The notes below the pieces were generated by a model that saw only the letters and a list, made by a program, of their open reading frames with translations, made no database searches and was not told where the DNA came from. Below, piece after piece: positions 44,812 through 53,478 of a DNA stretch of 64,000 bases. Both the position numbers and the translations under genes were made by a program. Position 1 is the stretch's first letter. The number at the start of each line of letters is the position of its first letter. This stretch comes from Mesorhizobium qingshengii (GTDB taxonomy: Bacteria > Pseudomonadota > Alphaproteobacteria > Rhizobiales > Rhizobiaceae), in NCBI RefSeq assembly GCF_027563465.1, contig NZ_JAPFQA010000001.1, positions 1 to 64,000 on the forward strand. Direction: 5' to 3'.

Positions 44812-45708
44812 ATGATCGATTGGGATGACATTCGCTACTTTCTTGCCGTGGCGCGCGGGGGCTCAGTGCGGGCTGCCGCCGAGCGCCTCGGGGTGTATCA
44901 CTCGACCGTGCTGCGACGCATCGCACAGCTCGAGGAACGCCTCGGGGCGCAGATGTTCGAAAAGCTGCCTTCGGGCTACCGCCTGACGGCTGCGGGCGAG
45001 GAGGTCCTCGAGCTCGCGAACCAGATGGAAGCGTCGTCACACCTGCTGGAGACGCGCGTCTTCGGGCGCGACCAGAGCGTGCGCGGGCTTCTGCGGGTGA
45101 CGTTGGCTCCGACCCTCGCGACACACCTGCTCATGCCGGACTTCGCCGATTTCGCGCGTCTGCATCCGGACATAGAGATGGAAATCTTGTCGTCCGGTGA
45201 GCTGGCAAATCTGACCAACCGAGAGGCCGACGTGGCGATCCGCGTCGTCTACGACCGCAAAACCCTGCCGCTCAATCTTCACGGCCTGAAGGGACCGGAG
45301 CTGTTCGGCGGCGTCTACATGTCCTGCGATCGACTGGCCGCATGGCGTGCGGGCGCGCCTGATCCCTTCCGGTGGATCGTCATAAGCATTCATGGAATTC
45401 CGGATTGGGCCAGCGAAGGTGAGGTTCGCACCACGGGGGTTCCATTCAGGGCCACGGATGCCGAGGCGCAGATCGTTGCTGTACGGCAAGGGCTCGGGAT
45501 CACGACACTGCCGTGCTTCGCCGGAGATGCCGACCCCCTGCTGGTGAGGGTGCCGGGCACCGACCTGCACATGTACGGAACGCTCTGGCTTCTCACACAG
45601 GGGGAGACACGCAAGACGAAGCGCGTGCGGCTCTTCACGGAGTTCGTATCCCGCAGGCTCGCCGCGTACGCTCCGCTTCTCGCGGGGCTGTCCATATCGA
45701 GCGACTGA
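44812..45708 (+). CDS. LysR family transcriptional regulator
   Basis: A 298-residue regulator with the helix-turn-helix WDDIRYFLAVARGGSVRAAA followed by ERLGVYHSTVLRRIAQLEER and a substrate-binding domain (LLRVTLAPTLATHLLMPDFA). It resembles the CrgA-like branch, whose members often sit divergent from short-chain dehydrogenases, as here. ATG 44812. The sequence ATGC-GTT-GCAT at 44759-44769 and the shared CRTTGCATAGGG box may be binding sites. Confidence 0.88.
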   Translation: MIDWDDIRYFLAVARGGSVRAAAERLGVYHSTVLRRIAQLEERLGAQMFEKLPSGYRLTAAGEEVLELANQMEASSHLLETRVFGRDQSVRGLLRVTLAPTLATHLLMPDFADFARLHPDIEMEILSSGELANLTNREADVAIRVVYDRKTLPLNLHGLKGPELFGGVYMSCDRLAAWRAGAPDPFRWIVISIHGIPDWASEGEVRTTGVPFRATDAEAQIVAVRQGLGITTLPCFAGDADPLLVRVPGTDLHMYGTLWLLTQGETRKTKRVRLFTEFVSRRLAAYAPLLAGLSISSD

Positions 45709-46080
45709 CGCCCGGCAGGTCGCCGAAATTCTCCTTTAAATTCAAGAGCGAGAATTTCTGACGGATTCGGGATATGGTTCTTCGTCGTCAGGGGACGATT
45801 TTCCTCGATGAATCAATGCGTTATGATGCTTCAGAAGAATCGAGTGGGAGTAGGGCGCTGCAGGCTGTTACAAACAGTCGGCGGATTGTCCCTCCACCCC
45901 ACATTCACACCTCGGTGGACTCAGCATCGGACTCCTTCCTAAGCAGGCTGACTGGTCTGAAACGCAGTCGGGTGCGGATGCAAAACGCTATACGCATTGC
46001 ATAGGGCGGCGGCGTAGAATGACGTGCGATTAGGTGGGTCTGCTGCCCGCTGATAGCTCGCGAACAAGGTGGAGAATTCT
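45709..46080. other. Intergenic stretch with an inverted repeat
   Basis: GAAATTCTC (45725-45733) and GAGAATTTC (45750-45758) form a perfect 9-bp inverted repeat just after the LysR gene, a possible weak terminator. Further on, CATTGCATAGGG at 45995-46006 repeats a box found before that LysR gene. No ORF with family similarity. Confidence 0.5.
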
Positions 46081-46584
46081 ATGAGGAACACGATGCTGGG
46101 TTTCGTGGCGCTTGCCCTGGCCGCCTGCCAGTCGGCTCCTGCAGTGCCCCAAACGGGCGCTCCCGCGTCAGATCCTGTTACCGTTCCTCCTCAGCCCGCC
46201 TTGAATCCCGGCGCAATTCCTTCGGGCTCGGCGCTCATGGATCAATCCGTGACGATCACTCCCCCTGCGAAGGGCGTCCCGACAAGGTACGCCGCATTTT
46301 CGGGTATCTGGGCTGGACGATTGGAGGGGACGTATGAAGCCAAGGTCGCTGTGCAGACGATTTCTCCGAATGGCGAAGTGACAGTCACCTTTGCCTGGGG
46401 GAATCTGGGCGATAACAATCCGGGAGAGGCCGCCGGCGCGGGAAGAATTGCGGGGAAGACATTGAAGCTTGGGCGCCTGCCGAATGGCGCCGACGTCAGT
46501 CTTGTGATGCTGCCCGATGGAACCTTGGCCGGAACCTATACGCTTGCCGGCCAGACCTACACGGGCGTGTTCGTCAGGCAGTGA
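46081..46584 (+). CDS. Putative lipoprotein (167 aa)
   Basis: The start MRNTMLGFVALALAACQSAP is a lipoprotein signal with lipobox LAAC, so the mature protein should be anchored to a membrane through Cys16. A Pro/Ala-rich linker follows, then a beta-rich domain of about 90 residues (FSGIWAGRLEGTYEAKVAVQ; GEVTVTFAWGNLGDN; LAGTYTLAGQTYTGVFVRQ) that looks like a small barrel or sandwich. No named domain. ATG 46081 has AAGGTGGAG upstream. Confidence 0.8.
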   Translation: MRNTMLGFVALALAACQSAPAVPQTGAPASDPVTVPPQPALNPGAIPSGSALMDQSVTITPPAKGVPTRYAAFSGIWAGRLEGTYEAKVAVQTISPNGEVTVTFAWGNLGDNNPGEAAGAGRIAGKTLKLGRLPNGADVSLVMLPDGTLAGTYTLAGQTYTGVFVRQ

Positions 46585-46778
46585 TCAAGGAAGCATCTAG
46601 ACCAGTGAAGGACACAGTCTCAGGCAACTCCATCAGCCGGTCAGCTTCTCGAAATCCCTACGCCGTGAGCGCATGGTCTTTGGCCAGCAAGTACCAGTCT
46701 GTACCCAAGCTCCGGAACTCCGACAACGACGCCGAGGCATAAAGACTGTTCTGGAAAGCTCGGCTTGAAGGTCACCTG

Positions 46779-47762
46779 TCACACCGCAGAAGGCAGGCTA
46801 ACCGTTATGAAACGATGCCAAGCGGCGCCGAGTACGAAAGAGGTTTCAGCTTCACCGAAGCCCGCCGAACGAAGGCCTTCCGAAACCTTGGGAAAATCGA
46901 GGTTCGATCCGAACCAGGAAGGTTGCGGCGGGAAGCTTGCGGCCGCCTGTGCCTGGCGGGTCCAGCGGCCCTCGCGCATCCAGCGCACAACGCTGTCAGG
47001 TTGGCCCTGGCAAAGATCCGAGCCGATGCCGAGATGCTCCGCTCCCATGATCTGAGCGGCTTCCGCGGCCATTTCCCCAAATTGTCTCAGCGTCGTGTCC
47101 GAGCCGTTCGGAAGATGCAGCGGATAGAGCGAAAGGCCGAGCAATCCCTGCTGTTGGCGGAGCGCCTGCAGGACGGTCCTGGAAACATTGCGGTTGCTGT
47201 CGCAGAGCCAGCGAGGATTGGCGTGGCTGATCACCACCGGCCGTTGCGAAAGCGAGATCGCTTCCAGAGCCGTTCGCTCACCCGCGTGCGACAGATCTAT
47301 GATCATGCCAAGCCGGTTCATTTCGGCGATCGCCTCACGCCCCATCCGCGTTACGCCGCTGTCCTCCTTTTCCATCCAGCCGCAGCCCAGCAGGGACTGA
47401 TTGTTGTAGGTGAGCTGCATGAAGCGGATGCCGAGATCGAAGAGCATTTCGATCAGGCCAATGTCGTCTTCGATCGGCATTGGGTTCTGCAGCCCGAGAA
47501 AAATCGCCGTTCGGTTCGTGGCGCGGGCACGCTCGATGTCGCCGCTGTCGCGCGCCAACAGGATGAGGTCCTCGTTGTCGCGAAAGCGTGTTCGCCAATC
47601 CACCAGGTGCCGCACCGTCTCGCGGAAGCCTTCATGGTAGCCGACCGTGGCGTGGACCGCGGTCAACCCGCCCTGGCGCATCTCTCGAAAAATCTCGCGC
47701 GACCAGTTGCAGTATTGCAGCCCGTCAATGCGCACCTGAGGTGCATCGGAAGCGGCGGTCAT
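46779..47762 (-). CDS. Peptidase M19 (membrane dipeptidase)-like protein with altered metal site
   Basis: This 327-residue protein has the M19 fold: YNNQSLLGCGW, MIIDLSHAGERTALEAI, VVISHANPRWLCDSNRNVS and LGIGSDLCQG, keeping the two later His ligands and an Asp. But the N-terminal HxD pair of the DGHND motif is replaced (RIDGLQYCNWS) and the bridging Glu of GxEGG is Gln (FLGLQNPMP). By hand alignment it lacks most ligands of the first metal, so it may not be a normal dipeptidase. It overlaps the ALDH gene by four bases, so the two are made together. Confidence 0.8.
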   Translation of the reverse strand: MTAASDAPQVRIDGLQYCNWSREIFREMRQGGLTAVHATVGYHEGFRETVRHLVDWRTRFRDNEDLILLARDSGDIERARATNRTAIFLGLQNPMPIEDDIGLIEMLFDLGIRFMQLTYNNQSLLGCGWMEKEDSGVTRMGREAIAEMNRLGMIIDLSHAGERTALEAISLSQRPVVISHANPRWLCDSNRNVSRTVLQALRQQQGLLGLSLYPLHLPNGSDTTLRQFGEMAAEAAQIMGAEHLGIGSDLCQGQPDSVVRWMREGRWTRQAQAAASFPPQPSWFGSNLDFPKVSEGLRSAGFGEAETSFVLGAAWHRFITVSLPSAV

Positions 47763-49207
47763 TCGGCCGTGCCCGCATGGATGTAGGACGTCTTCACCTG
47801 GGTGTAGAACTCGACCGCCGCGCGCCCCTGCTCACGCGGGCCGTAGCTGGAGGCGCGAACGCCGCCGAACGGCACATGATAATCGGTGCCGGCGGTCGCA
47901 AGGTTGACCATGACGCAGCCGGAGCGCGACGCGTGGCGGAATTTCGTGGCGCGCCCCAAGGAGCGCGTGGCGATACCCGCGGTCAGCCCATAGGGAGTGT
48001 CGTTGGCGAGGAAGATGGCCTCGTCGAGATCCCCAGCGGCAATGACGCAGGTTATCGGCGCGAACATCTCCTCCTGGTTGATCCGCATGCGCGAGCGTCC
48101 GTTCAGGAAGACAGTGGGTGCCATGTAGTGGCCCCGATGCGCCCGATCGAGCGCTTCGCCCCCCGTCGCAAGCTCGGCACCCTCGCTTTTGCCGAGCGCC
48201 ACATAGTCGAGGTTGGCGGCCAGTTGCCCGGCGCTGACGACCGGCCCCATCTGGATACCGGGCTCCAGGGCATGGCCGACCTTCAAGGCCTTTGTTTTCG
48301 CCAGCAGTTTCTCGACGAAGGCGTCGTGGACCGGTCGATGGACGATCAGGCGGGACGCCGCCGTGCACTTCTGGCCCGAACCGCCAAAGGCGCCGTTCAC
48401 GGCGAGATCGACCGCGCAGTCGAGGTCCGCGTCGTCCATTATCACGAACGGATTCTTCGACCCCATTTCGAGCTGAAGCTTCACAAACCGCGCGGCAGCC
48501 AATGCCGCGATACCCGACCCGACGGCGCCGGAGCCGGTGAAGCTCAGGCCCTGTATGTCGGCACTCGCGGCGAGTTCGCGACCGATCGCCGATCCCGGTC
48601 CCATCACGAGGTTGAACAGGCCTTTCGGGATTGCCTGCCGGCTGATGATCTCGGTCAGAGCCCAGGCGCTGGCCGGGGTGACGCTGGCGGGCTTCCAGAC
48701 CACCGCATTGCCGAAAGCCAGTGCCGGCGCGATCTTCCAGGACGCCGTGGCGATGGGAAAGTTCCAGGGCGATATGATCGCGACGACGCCGAGAGGCTCA
48801 CGCTCGATCAGGACATCGACGCCGGCCCGGACGGAATCGCCCGAAGAGCCGAGATTGCGCAGCGCCTCGGCGGCGAAATAGGTGAAGAATTGTCCGGCTC
48901 GATAGACCTCGCCGACGCCCTCGGCCAGAATCTTGCCCTCCTCGCGGGAAAGCAATTCGCCAAGCTCCTTCGAGCGCGCCATCAATTCACGCCCGATGGC
49001 ATCCAGAACCGCCGCCCTCGCTTCGAGCCCAGCGGCTGCCCACTGCGCCTGCGCGCCCTGGGCCGCCGACACGGCGTCGTGGATGTCGGAAGGGCGAGCC
49101 CGGGCAAAGCGCCCCACGATGTCGGTCACGTCCGACGGATTGCTGTCCTCCACCCAATCGGCGCCGTCGCGCCACTCCCCCGCAACGAAGTTCTGACCGT
49201 TCAGCAT
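47759..49207 (-). CDS. NAD(P)-dependent aldehyde dehydrogenase, KGSA-dehydrogenase-like
   Basis: At 482 residues this has the ALDH marks: IISPWNFPIATASWKIAPAL, SFTGSGAVGSGIAALAAAR, catalytic Glu in LQLEMGSKNPF and the nucleophile Cys in GGSGQKCTAASR. The sequence around these resembles alpha-ketoglutaric semialdehyde and related semialdehyde dehydrogenases, but the substrate is not fixed. First gene of a two-gene transcript with the M19-like gene, divergent from the LysR operon. Confidence 0.88.
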   Translation of the reverse strand: MLNGQNFVAGEWRDGADWVEDSNPSDVTDIVGRFARARPSDIHDAVSAAQGAQAQWAAAGLEARAAVLDAIGRELMARSKELGELLSREEGKILAEGVGEVYRAGQFFTYFAAEALRNLGSSGDSVRAGVDVLIEREPLGVVAIISPWNFPIATASWKIAPALAFGNAVVWKPASVTPASAWALTEIISRQAIPKGLFNLVMGPGSAIGRELAASADIQGLSFTGSGAVGSGIAALAAARFVKLQLEMGSKNPFVIMDDADLDCAVDLAVNGAFGGSGQKCTAASRLIVHRPVHDAFVEKLLAKTKALKVGHALEPGIQMGPVVSAGQLAANLDYVALGKSEGAELATGGEALDRAHRGHYMAPTVFLNGRSRMRINQEEMFAPITCVIAAGDLDEAIFLANDTPYGLTAGIATRSLGRATKFRHASRSGCVMVNLATAGTDYHVPFGGVRASSYGPREQGRAAVEFYTQVKTSYIHAGTAE

Positions 49208-49307
49208 CGTGTTCGACCTGCATCAATTCGGTTGACAACGACCTAACCAATGCGGTGAACTTCAATCAAGCTCAATTTTTGGCACAAATGTTCAGGCAAG
49301 CTTAACA
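49208..49307. promoter_or_regulatory. Divergent promoter region of the ALDH and LysR transcripts
   Basis: Only 100 bases separate the two starts, so promoters of both transcripts and the LysR binding sites must lie here. The sequence is AT-richer than its surroundings and contains ATTCGGTTGAC and CAATCAAGCTCAATTTTT. I cannot place an operator with confidence. Confidence 0.5.
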
Positions 49308-50216
49308 GTGAGCAAAACCATAAGCCTCACCGGCATGCGAAGCTTCGTCGCGGTCTGCGAAACAGGAGGCGTGCGTGCCGCCGCGGATCGCATCGGCCGC
49401 ACGCCGTCTGCCGTGTCGATGACTCTCAAACAGCTTGAGGACGACATCGGCGCGCCATTGTTCGAGAGCGAGCGCAAGGGCGCGCTCTCGCCGGTGGGCC
49501 GCATCGTCCTGGACGAGGCGCGCGCCATGATCGCCCACTACGATCGCGCCTGCCTGGCGATGACCAGCTATGCGGCGGACCGGCAGGGTCGCTGCGACGT
49601 CGCAAGCGTGCCATCCGTGGCGGTGACCTTGCTGCCGCGAGCGATAGCCCAGCTTCGCGCCGAGGGCAGCAAGTTCGACATTCACGTTCGCGACAGCGAT
49701 TCCAACGCCATCGTCGAGGCGGTCGAAAACGGCATGGTGGAGGTCGGCCTGTGTGTGCTCGCAACGAAGAGGCCGCAGCTCAGTTTCGAGCCACTGTTTC
49801 ATGAGCCGCTCGATTTCGTCTGCCCCGTCGATCATCATCTGGCAAAATCGAAGCGTCCGTTGAAATGGTCGCAGCTTGATGGCGAGAGCTTCATCCACAA
49901 TGGCGCAGCCGCGGCACTTGGCATTGCGCAGACCGAGGCGCTTGCCGCGAGCTCCAGGCTCACCGCGACCAATGTGAGCTCCAACCTGGCGATGGTGGAG
50001 GCAGGGCTCGGCGTCACGATCCTGCCCCGACTTTGCCGCTGGAAATGCAGTCACGCGGTGCGCTTCGTGCCACTTGCCGATCCGCGTTCAAGCCGGACGG
50101 TCGGCTGGATCGCCAAGGCGGGCAGAAATCTGCAACCCGCGGCACGGCGGTTCGTCGAATGCATTCGCCTCCAGACACAGGCGAGCGAAGGAGAATTCGG
50201 CTATGCCGCGGCATGA
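49308..50216 (+). CDS. LysR family regulator of the SABATH divergon
   Basis: A 302-residue LysR protein: helix-turn-helix LTGMRSFVAVCETGGVRAAA then DRIGRTPSAVSMTLKQLEDD, and the ligand domain (FDIHVRDSDSNAIVEAVENG; MVEVGLCVLATKRPQLSFEP). The start is GTG 49308. It is the first gene of a five-gene run with 4-bp overlaps or gaps of at most 15 bp, and is divergent from ALDH-M19, so it is very likely the local regulator. Confidence 0.9.
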   Translation: MSKTISLTGMRSFVAVCETGGVRAAADRIGRTPSAVSMTLKQLEDDIGAPLFESERKGALSPVGRIVLDEARAMIAHYDRACLAMTSYAADRQGRCDVASVPSVAVTLLPRAIAQLRAEGSKFDIHVRDSDSNAIVEAVENGMVEVGLCVLATKRPQLSFEPLFHEPLDFVCPVDHHLAKSKRPLKWSQLDGESFIHNGAAAALGIAQTEALAASSRLTATNVSSNLAMVEAGLGVTILPRLCRWKCSHAVRFVPLADPRSSRTVGWIAKAGRNLQPAARRFVECIRLQTQASEGEFGYAAA

Positions 50217-50231
50217 TTGGTGGACGACGGG

Positions 50232-51236
50232 ATGAAACGTCTGACGCAAGCTCGGATCGAAACGCTCGTCTGCAGCGCGCTGATGCGCCACGGCGCAAGC
50301 GAACTGCAGGCCCGGGCCCTGGCCGCGGGCGTCGCAGCGGCCGAACGCGACGGCCTGAAGTCGCACGGTCTGATGTATCTGCCCACCTATTGCGAACATC
50401 TGGCCTGCGGCAAAGTCCTGGGTCTGGCCGAGCCACGCCTGACGCGGCCGGCCGCGGCGGTTCTCGCCGTCGATGCCGGCAACGGCTTTGCCCACGCCGC
50501 CATATCCACCGGCCTGCCGCCGCTGGTCGAAGCGGCCCGCTCGCAAGGTGTCGCGGCCCTCGCCATCCGCAACTCCTACAATTGCGGCGCGCTGGGCTAT
50601 CACACCGAACGCATCGCGCAGGCCGGCCTGGTCGGGTTGGGATTTACCAACGCGCCGGCCTCGATCGCACCCTGGGGTGGCCGCAAGGCGGTCGTCGGCA
50701 CAAACCCCTGGTCGCTGGCTGTCCCGGACGGACGAGGCGGCGCGCGGTTCGTCATCGATCAGAGCGCGAGCGTGGTTGCCAAGAGCGAAGTCATCAAACG
50801 GGCCCGCGCGGGCGAGCCGATTCCGTCCGGCTGGGCCCTCGACGAAAGCGGCGAGACAACCACCGACGCCAGCGTGGCGTTGAAGGGCACGATGGCGCCG
50901 GCGGGCGGCTACAAGGGCGTCGGGTCGGCGCTGCTGGTGGAGATCTTCGCCGCATGCCTGACTGGAGCAAACCCAGGGGTTGTCGCCAGCCCCTTCTCCG
51001 GCACCGCCGGAGGTCCTCCGGGGACTGGCCAGTTCTTCCTGGCAGTTGCGCCCGACGCCACCTCCGCGGGTGCGTTCGCGGCAACGCTTGAGACCGTTGC
51101 CGGCGCCTTCGTCGGCGACACAAGGCTTCCCGGAACTAGGCGCTTTGCCGCGCGCGAGCGCAGCTCCAGGGAAGGCATCGAGGTGGCGTCGGAAACGCTT
51201 GCCACCCTCGAAAAGCTCGCCGGTCTTGCCGCATGA
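50232..51236 (+). CDS. Ldh2/malate-lactate-type NAD(P)-dependent dehydrogenase
   Basis: The 334-residue protein is of the MDH2/YlbC family: GLKSHGLMYLPTYCEHLACG carries the SHG motif with the catalytic His, followed by VAALAIRNSYNCGALGYHTE, APASIAPWGGRKAVVGTNPW and AGGYKGVGSALLVEIFAACL. Members reduce 2-keto acids, ureidoglycolate, or cyclic imines such as 1-pyrroline- and 1-piperideine-2-carboxylate. ATG 50232 is chosen; a TTG at 50217, right after the LysR stop, is an alternative. It overlaps the next gene by four bases. Confidence 0.88.
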   Translation: MKRLTQARIETLVCSALMRHGASELQARALAAGVAAAERDGLKSHGLMYLPTYCEHLACGKVLGLAEPRLTRPAAAVLAVDAGNGFAHAAISTGLPPLVEAARSQGVAALAIRNSYNCGALGYHTERIAQAGLVGLGFTNAPASIAPWGGRKAVVGTNPWSLAVPDGRGGARFVIDQSASVVAKSEVIKRARAGEPIPSGWALDESGETTTDASVALKGTMAPAGGYKGVGSALLVEIFAACLTGANPGVVASPFSGTAGGPPGTGQFFLAVAPDATSAGAFAATLETVAGAFVGDTRLPGTRRFAARERSSREGIEVASETLATLEKLAGLAA

Positions 51237-52888
51237 CGGCAATCGCGCTGCGCCCGCCCCAGGTCGTCATGCGCCTGCAACGGCTCGGCGCGGCGCATCC
51301 GACGCGCCTCAGCTTTCTGCGCCAGTTGATCCGGCGCGCCGCCAAGGAGCGATGGCGTGTGCGGAAGGAACGGTTCGAGCTGGACGACCATGGATTCGGA
51401 CGAGCGGTTTATGCGGTCGAGACACCAGGAAGGATCTACAGCCTGGTCGCGTTCTCGACGCCGCTGGACGATGACAAGCGCTCCGACCGAGTGATCGCAC
51501 AGGCCTGGGACACGAGCTACGTCCTTTATGACGGATTGCCGGATGCGGCCGAAATCGCCCGGCTGGAGGAAAATGCGCCCTTGCAGGAGGCGGGACGCTT
51601 CACGAACCGCGAGCTGGTGCTGGCGCGGGCAAACAAGAGCGTGAGGCTGTTCGAGGCGGTAGCCGCGGCGCTGGCACAAGGACGACAGCCGGTCGAGGAG
51701 CAATTGCTTGGTGTCGGCTACTTGCTGCGCACGACGGCGGTCTACGGCAACGGCAAGTTCGGCATCGCCGATCGCGACGAGATCGCGTCGCGACCAGAGC
51801 TTTCCGGATCATTCCAGGCCGAGATGCTCACGATCTGGCTGATCCGGTCCTTCACCCTCGATCTGGTTGATCACATTGCCCATCGTCGCAATCCGACCGG
51901 CGCGGCAAGGCTGGCGCCGGATTTGCGCCGGGCGCTCGGCGTGGGAAACGCGACGGGCCTGGGCATGGCCCCCTTCCTCGTTCGCCATCCGCTGCTGACG
52001 CACAGCTGGTTCCTGGCCCGCGAAACCGCGCTGGCGCGGGTTCGCGCTGAACCGCACGCCGGCGAGGCGGAACGAAAGGCCTTTTCGGGAGCTCTCGCCG
52101 ACTTGCGCCAGCGCGTTGCCCGCTGGCACAGCGACGACATCCGTCAATCCGCCGCAACCCGGTCATTGGCCGACGATCTCGATACGCTGGCGGAAAACCT
52201 CGATCATCTTCTGACGAAGCCTCGCCCATGGGATGCGCTCTATCGCTTCGCGGAAGAACAGTTTTCCCTGGAGGGACAGGAGGCCTGCGTTGCGCTGATC
52301 CTCGAGCCGCACGGCGCCTTGATCGATGAGCTGGGCGAGACGATGAAGGCCGACGAGACGCCCGGCCATGCCATCGACGGCAGCATGAGTTGCGGTACTC
52401 TTCGGCAGGCGATTCTGGATTGTTATTCCTGGGCGACAAGTATCGATTTCGCCGGGCCGGCCGCCAACGCGCGCTTCTGGTATGTTTCGGCGGAGAAGCT
52501 CGAGCCCAGGCTTGGCGAACGCTTCGAGGAAGATGGAGCTGAACTCGAACAGCCGCTCGCCACGGCGCGCGATGCGATCAACCTTGCCGCCGCGCTGGCG
52601 CAAGGGCCAGCCTCAAGCCGTGTCGCGGAGTTTCTCCTTCGCCGGCCAGAGTGGCGCCATGCCGTGCGGCGCGCCCAGATCGTTGCCAGTTTTCCCTATG
52701 CCGAGATTCACGACAATCTGATCGCCGCGGATTTGCGGCCCGTCGACATATTGCGAGCCAAGCTTGCGTTTTTCGGTGCGCGCAGTTTCGATCCCCGCTC
52801 GGACCGCTGGCTGCGGATCGCCCTCTTCGGCGGCGAGCCCCTGATCGAGGATGTCGCCTCGACGGCGCCGGACGGAGAAGCCGCGTGA
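51233..52888 (+). CDS. Unrecognised 551-residue protein of the SABATH divergon
   Basis: I do not recognise this family. The protein is soluble, has no signal peptide, and is rich in Arg, Ala and acidic residues. Visible segments: RLSFLRQLIRRAAKERWRVR near the start, YAVETPGRIYSLVAFSTPLD, NRELVLARANKSVRLFEAVA, GNGKFGIADRDEIASRPELS, TIWLIRSFTLDLVDHIAHRR and DILRAKLAFFGARSFDPRSD near the end. The gene overlaps the Ldh2 gene (ATGA) and the DUF3726 gene (GTGA) by four bases each, so it is part of the same functional unit. It could be an enzyme or a scaffold; nothing in the sequence decides. Confidence 0.85.
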   Translation: MTAIALRPPQVVMRLQRLGAAHPTRLSFLRQLIRRAAKERWRVRKERFELDDHGFGRAVYAVETPGRIYSLVAFSTPLDDDKRSDRVIAQAWDTSYVLYDGLPDAAEIARLEENAPLQEAGRFTNRELVLARANKSVRLFEAVAAALAQGRQPVEEQLLGVGYLLRTTAVYGNGKFGIADRDEIASRPELSGSFQAEMLTIWLIRSFTLDLVDHIAHRRNPTGAARLAPDLRRALGVGNATGLGMAPFLVRHPLLTHSWFLARETALARVRAEPHAGEAERKAFSGALADLRQRVARWHSDDIRQSAATRSLADDLDTLAENLDHLLTKPRPWDALYRFAEEQFSLEGQEACVALILEPHGALIDELGETMKADETPGHAIDGSMSCGTLRQAILDCYSWATSIDFAGPAANARFWYVSAEKLEPRLGERFEEDGAELEQPLATARDAINLAAALAQGPASSRVAEFLLRRPEWRHAVRRAQIVASFPYAEIHDNLIAADLRPVDILRAKLAFFGARSFDPRSDRWLRIALFGGEPLIEDVASTAPDGEAA

Positions 52889-53466
52889 TCGACATGTCGC
52901 TCAACGAGGTGGAAACGCTCAGCACCAAGGCGGCGCGCGGCGCGGGATTTTCATGGGGGCAGGCCGAGGAGATCGGACGGGCGGCGCGCCGGATCGCGGT
53001 CGAAGACGGAGGCTGGGGCTTTGCCATGCTGAGCCTGGTCGAGAATGCGCACTTCTTCCAGCCACCGGATCTTGCTCGCGTGGCACGCTGGCGCAACGGC
53101 GAGGCTGATGTCGCTACCGGAAGGCCGCTCTGTCCCATCCGAACGGCGGCCCTGCTGCTCGACGATCCGCCCCCAGCGGGCGTGATGCCGCTCACGATCT
53201 TCGATGTCGGCCTGCCGATCTGGCTCGACGCCATGCTGCGTCGCTCGAAGATGCGCTTGGCGCATCCGGTGGGACTGCGGACATCCCGGGCCGATGTCGT
53301 CATCGAACGAAGCGTTGATATCTGGCAGCCGGTCGCGGGCCGGCGCGGAGCGGTCGACCAGCAGACGCTTACCGCGCTGAATTCCTTTGCTGTGCGAACC
53401 TACGTGCCGGAAAGCGAACGGTCGCGCGTCCGCGGCGCCGGCGGGGTCCGTGTGGACGATGAATAG
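52885..53466 (+). CDS. DUF3726 family protein (193 aa)
   Basis: The N-terminal region, SLNEVETLSTKAARGAGFSW then GQAEEIGRAARRIAVEDGGW, fits DUF3726, a family with no known function. The rest (LDDPPPAGVMPLTIFDVGLP; IWQPVAGRRGAVDQQTLTAL) is soluble. The start is GTG 52885 overlapping the preceding gene by four bases. Its tight link with the 551-residue protein suggests that the two act together. Confidence 0.78.
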   Translation: MIDMSLNEVETLSTKAARGAGFSWGQAEEIGRAARRIAVEDGGWGFAMLSLVENAHFFQPPDLARVARWRNGEADVATGRPLCPIRTAALLLDDPPPAGVMPLTIFDVGLPIWLDAMLRRSKMRLAHPVGLRTSRADVVIERSVDIWQPVAGRRGAVDQQTLTALNSFAVRTYVPESERSRVRGAGGVRVDDE

Positions 53467-53478
53467 GAGAACAAGGCA

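Noticed and set aside
47588..49246. A 552-codon plus-strand open frame
   Set aside because: It lies opposite the aldehyde dehydrogenase gene, which carries the catalytic Cys and Glu motifs.
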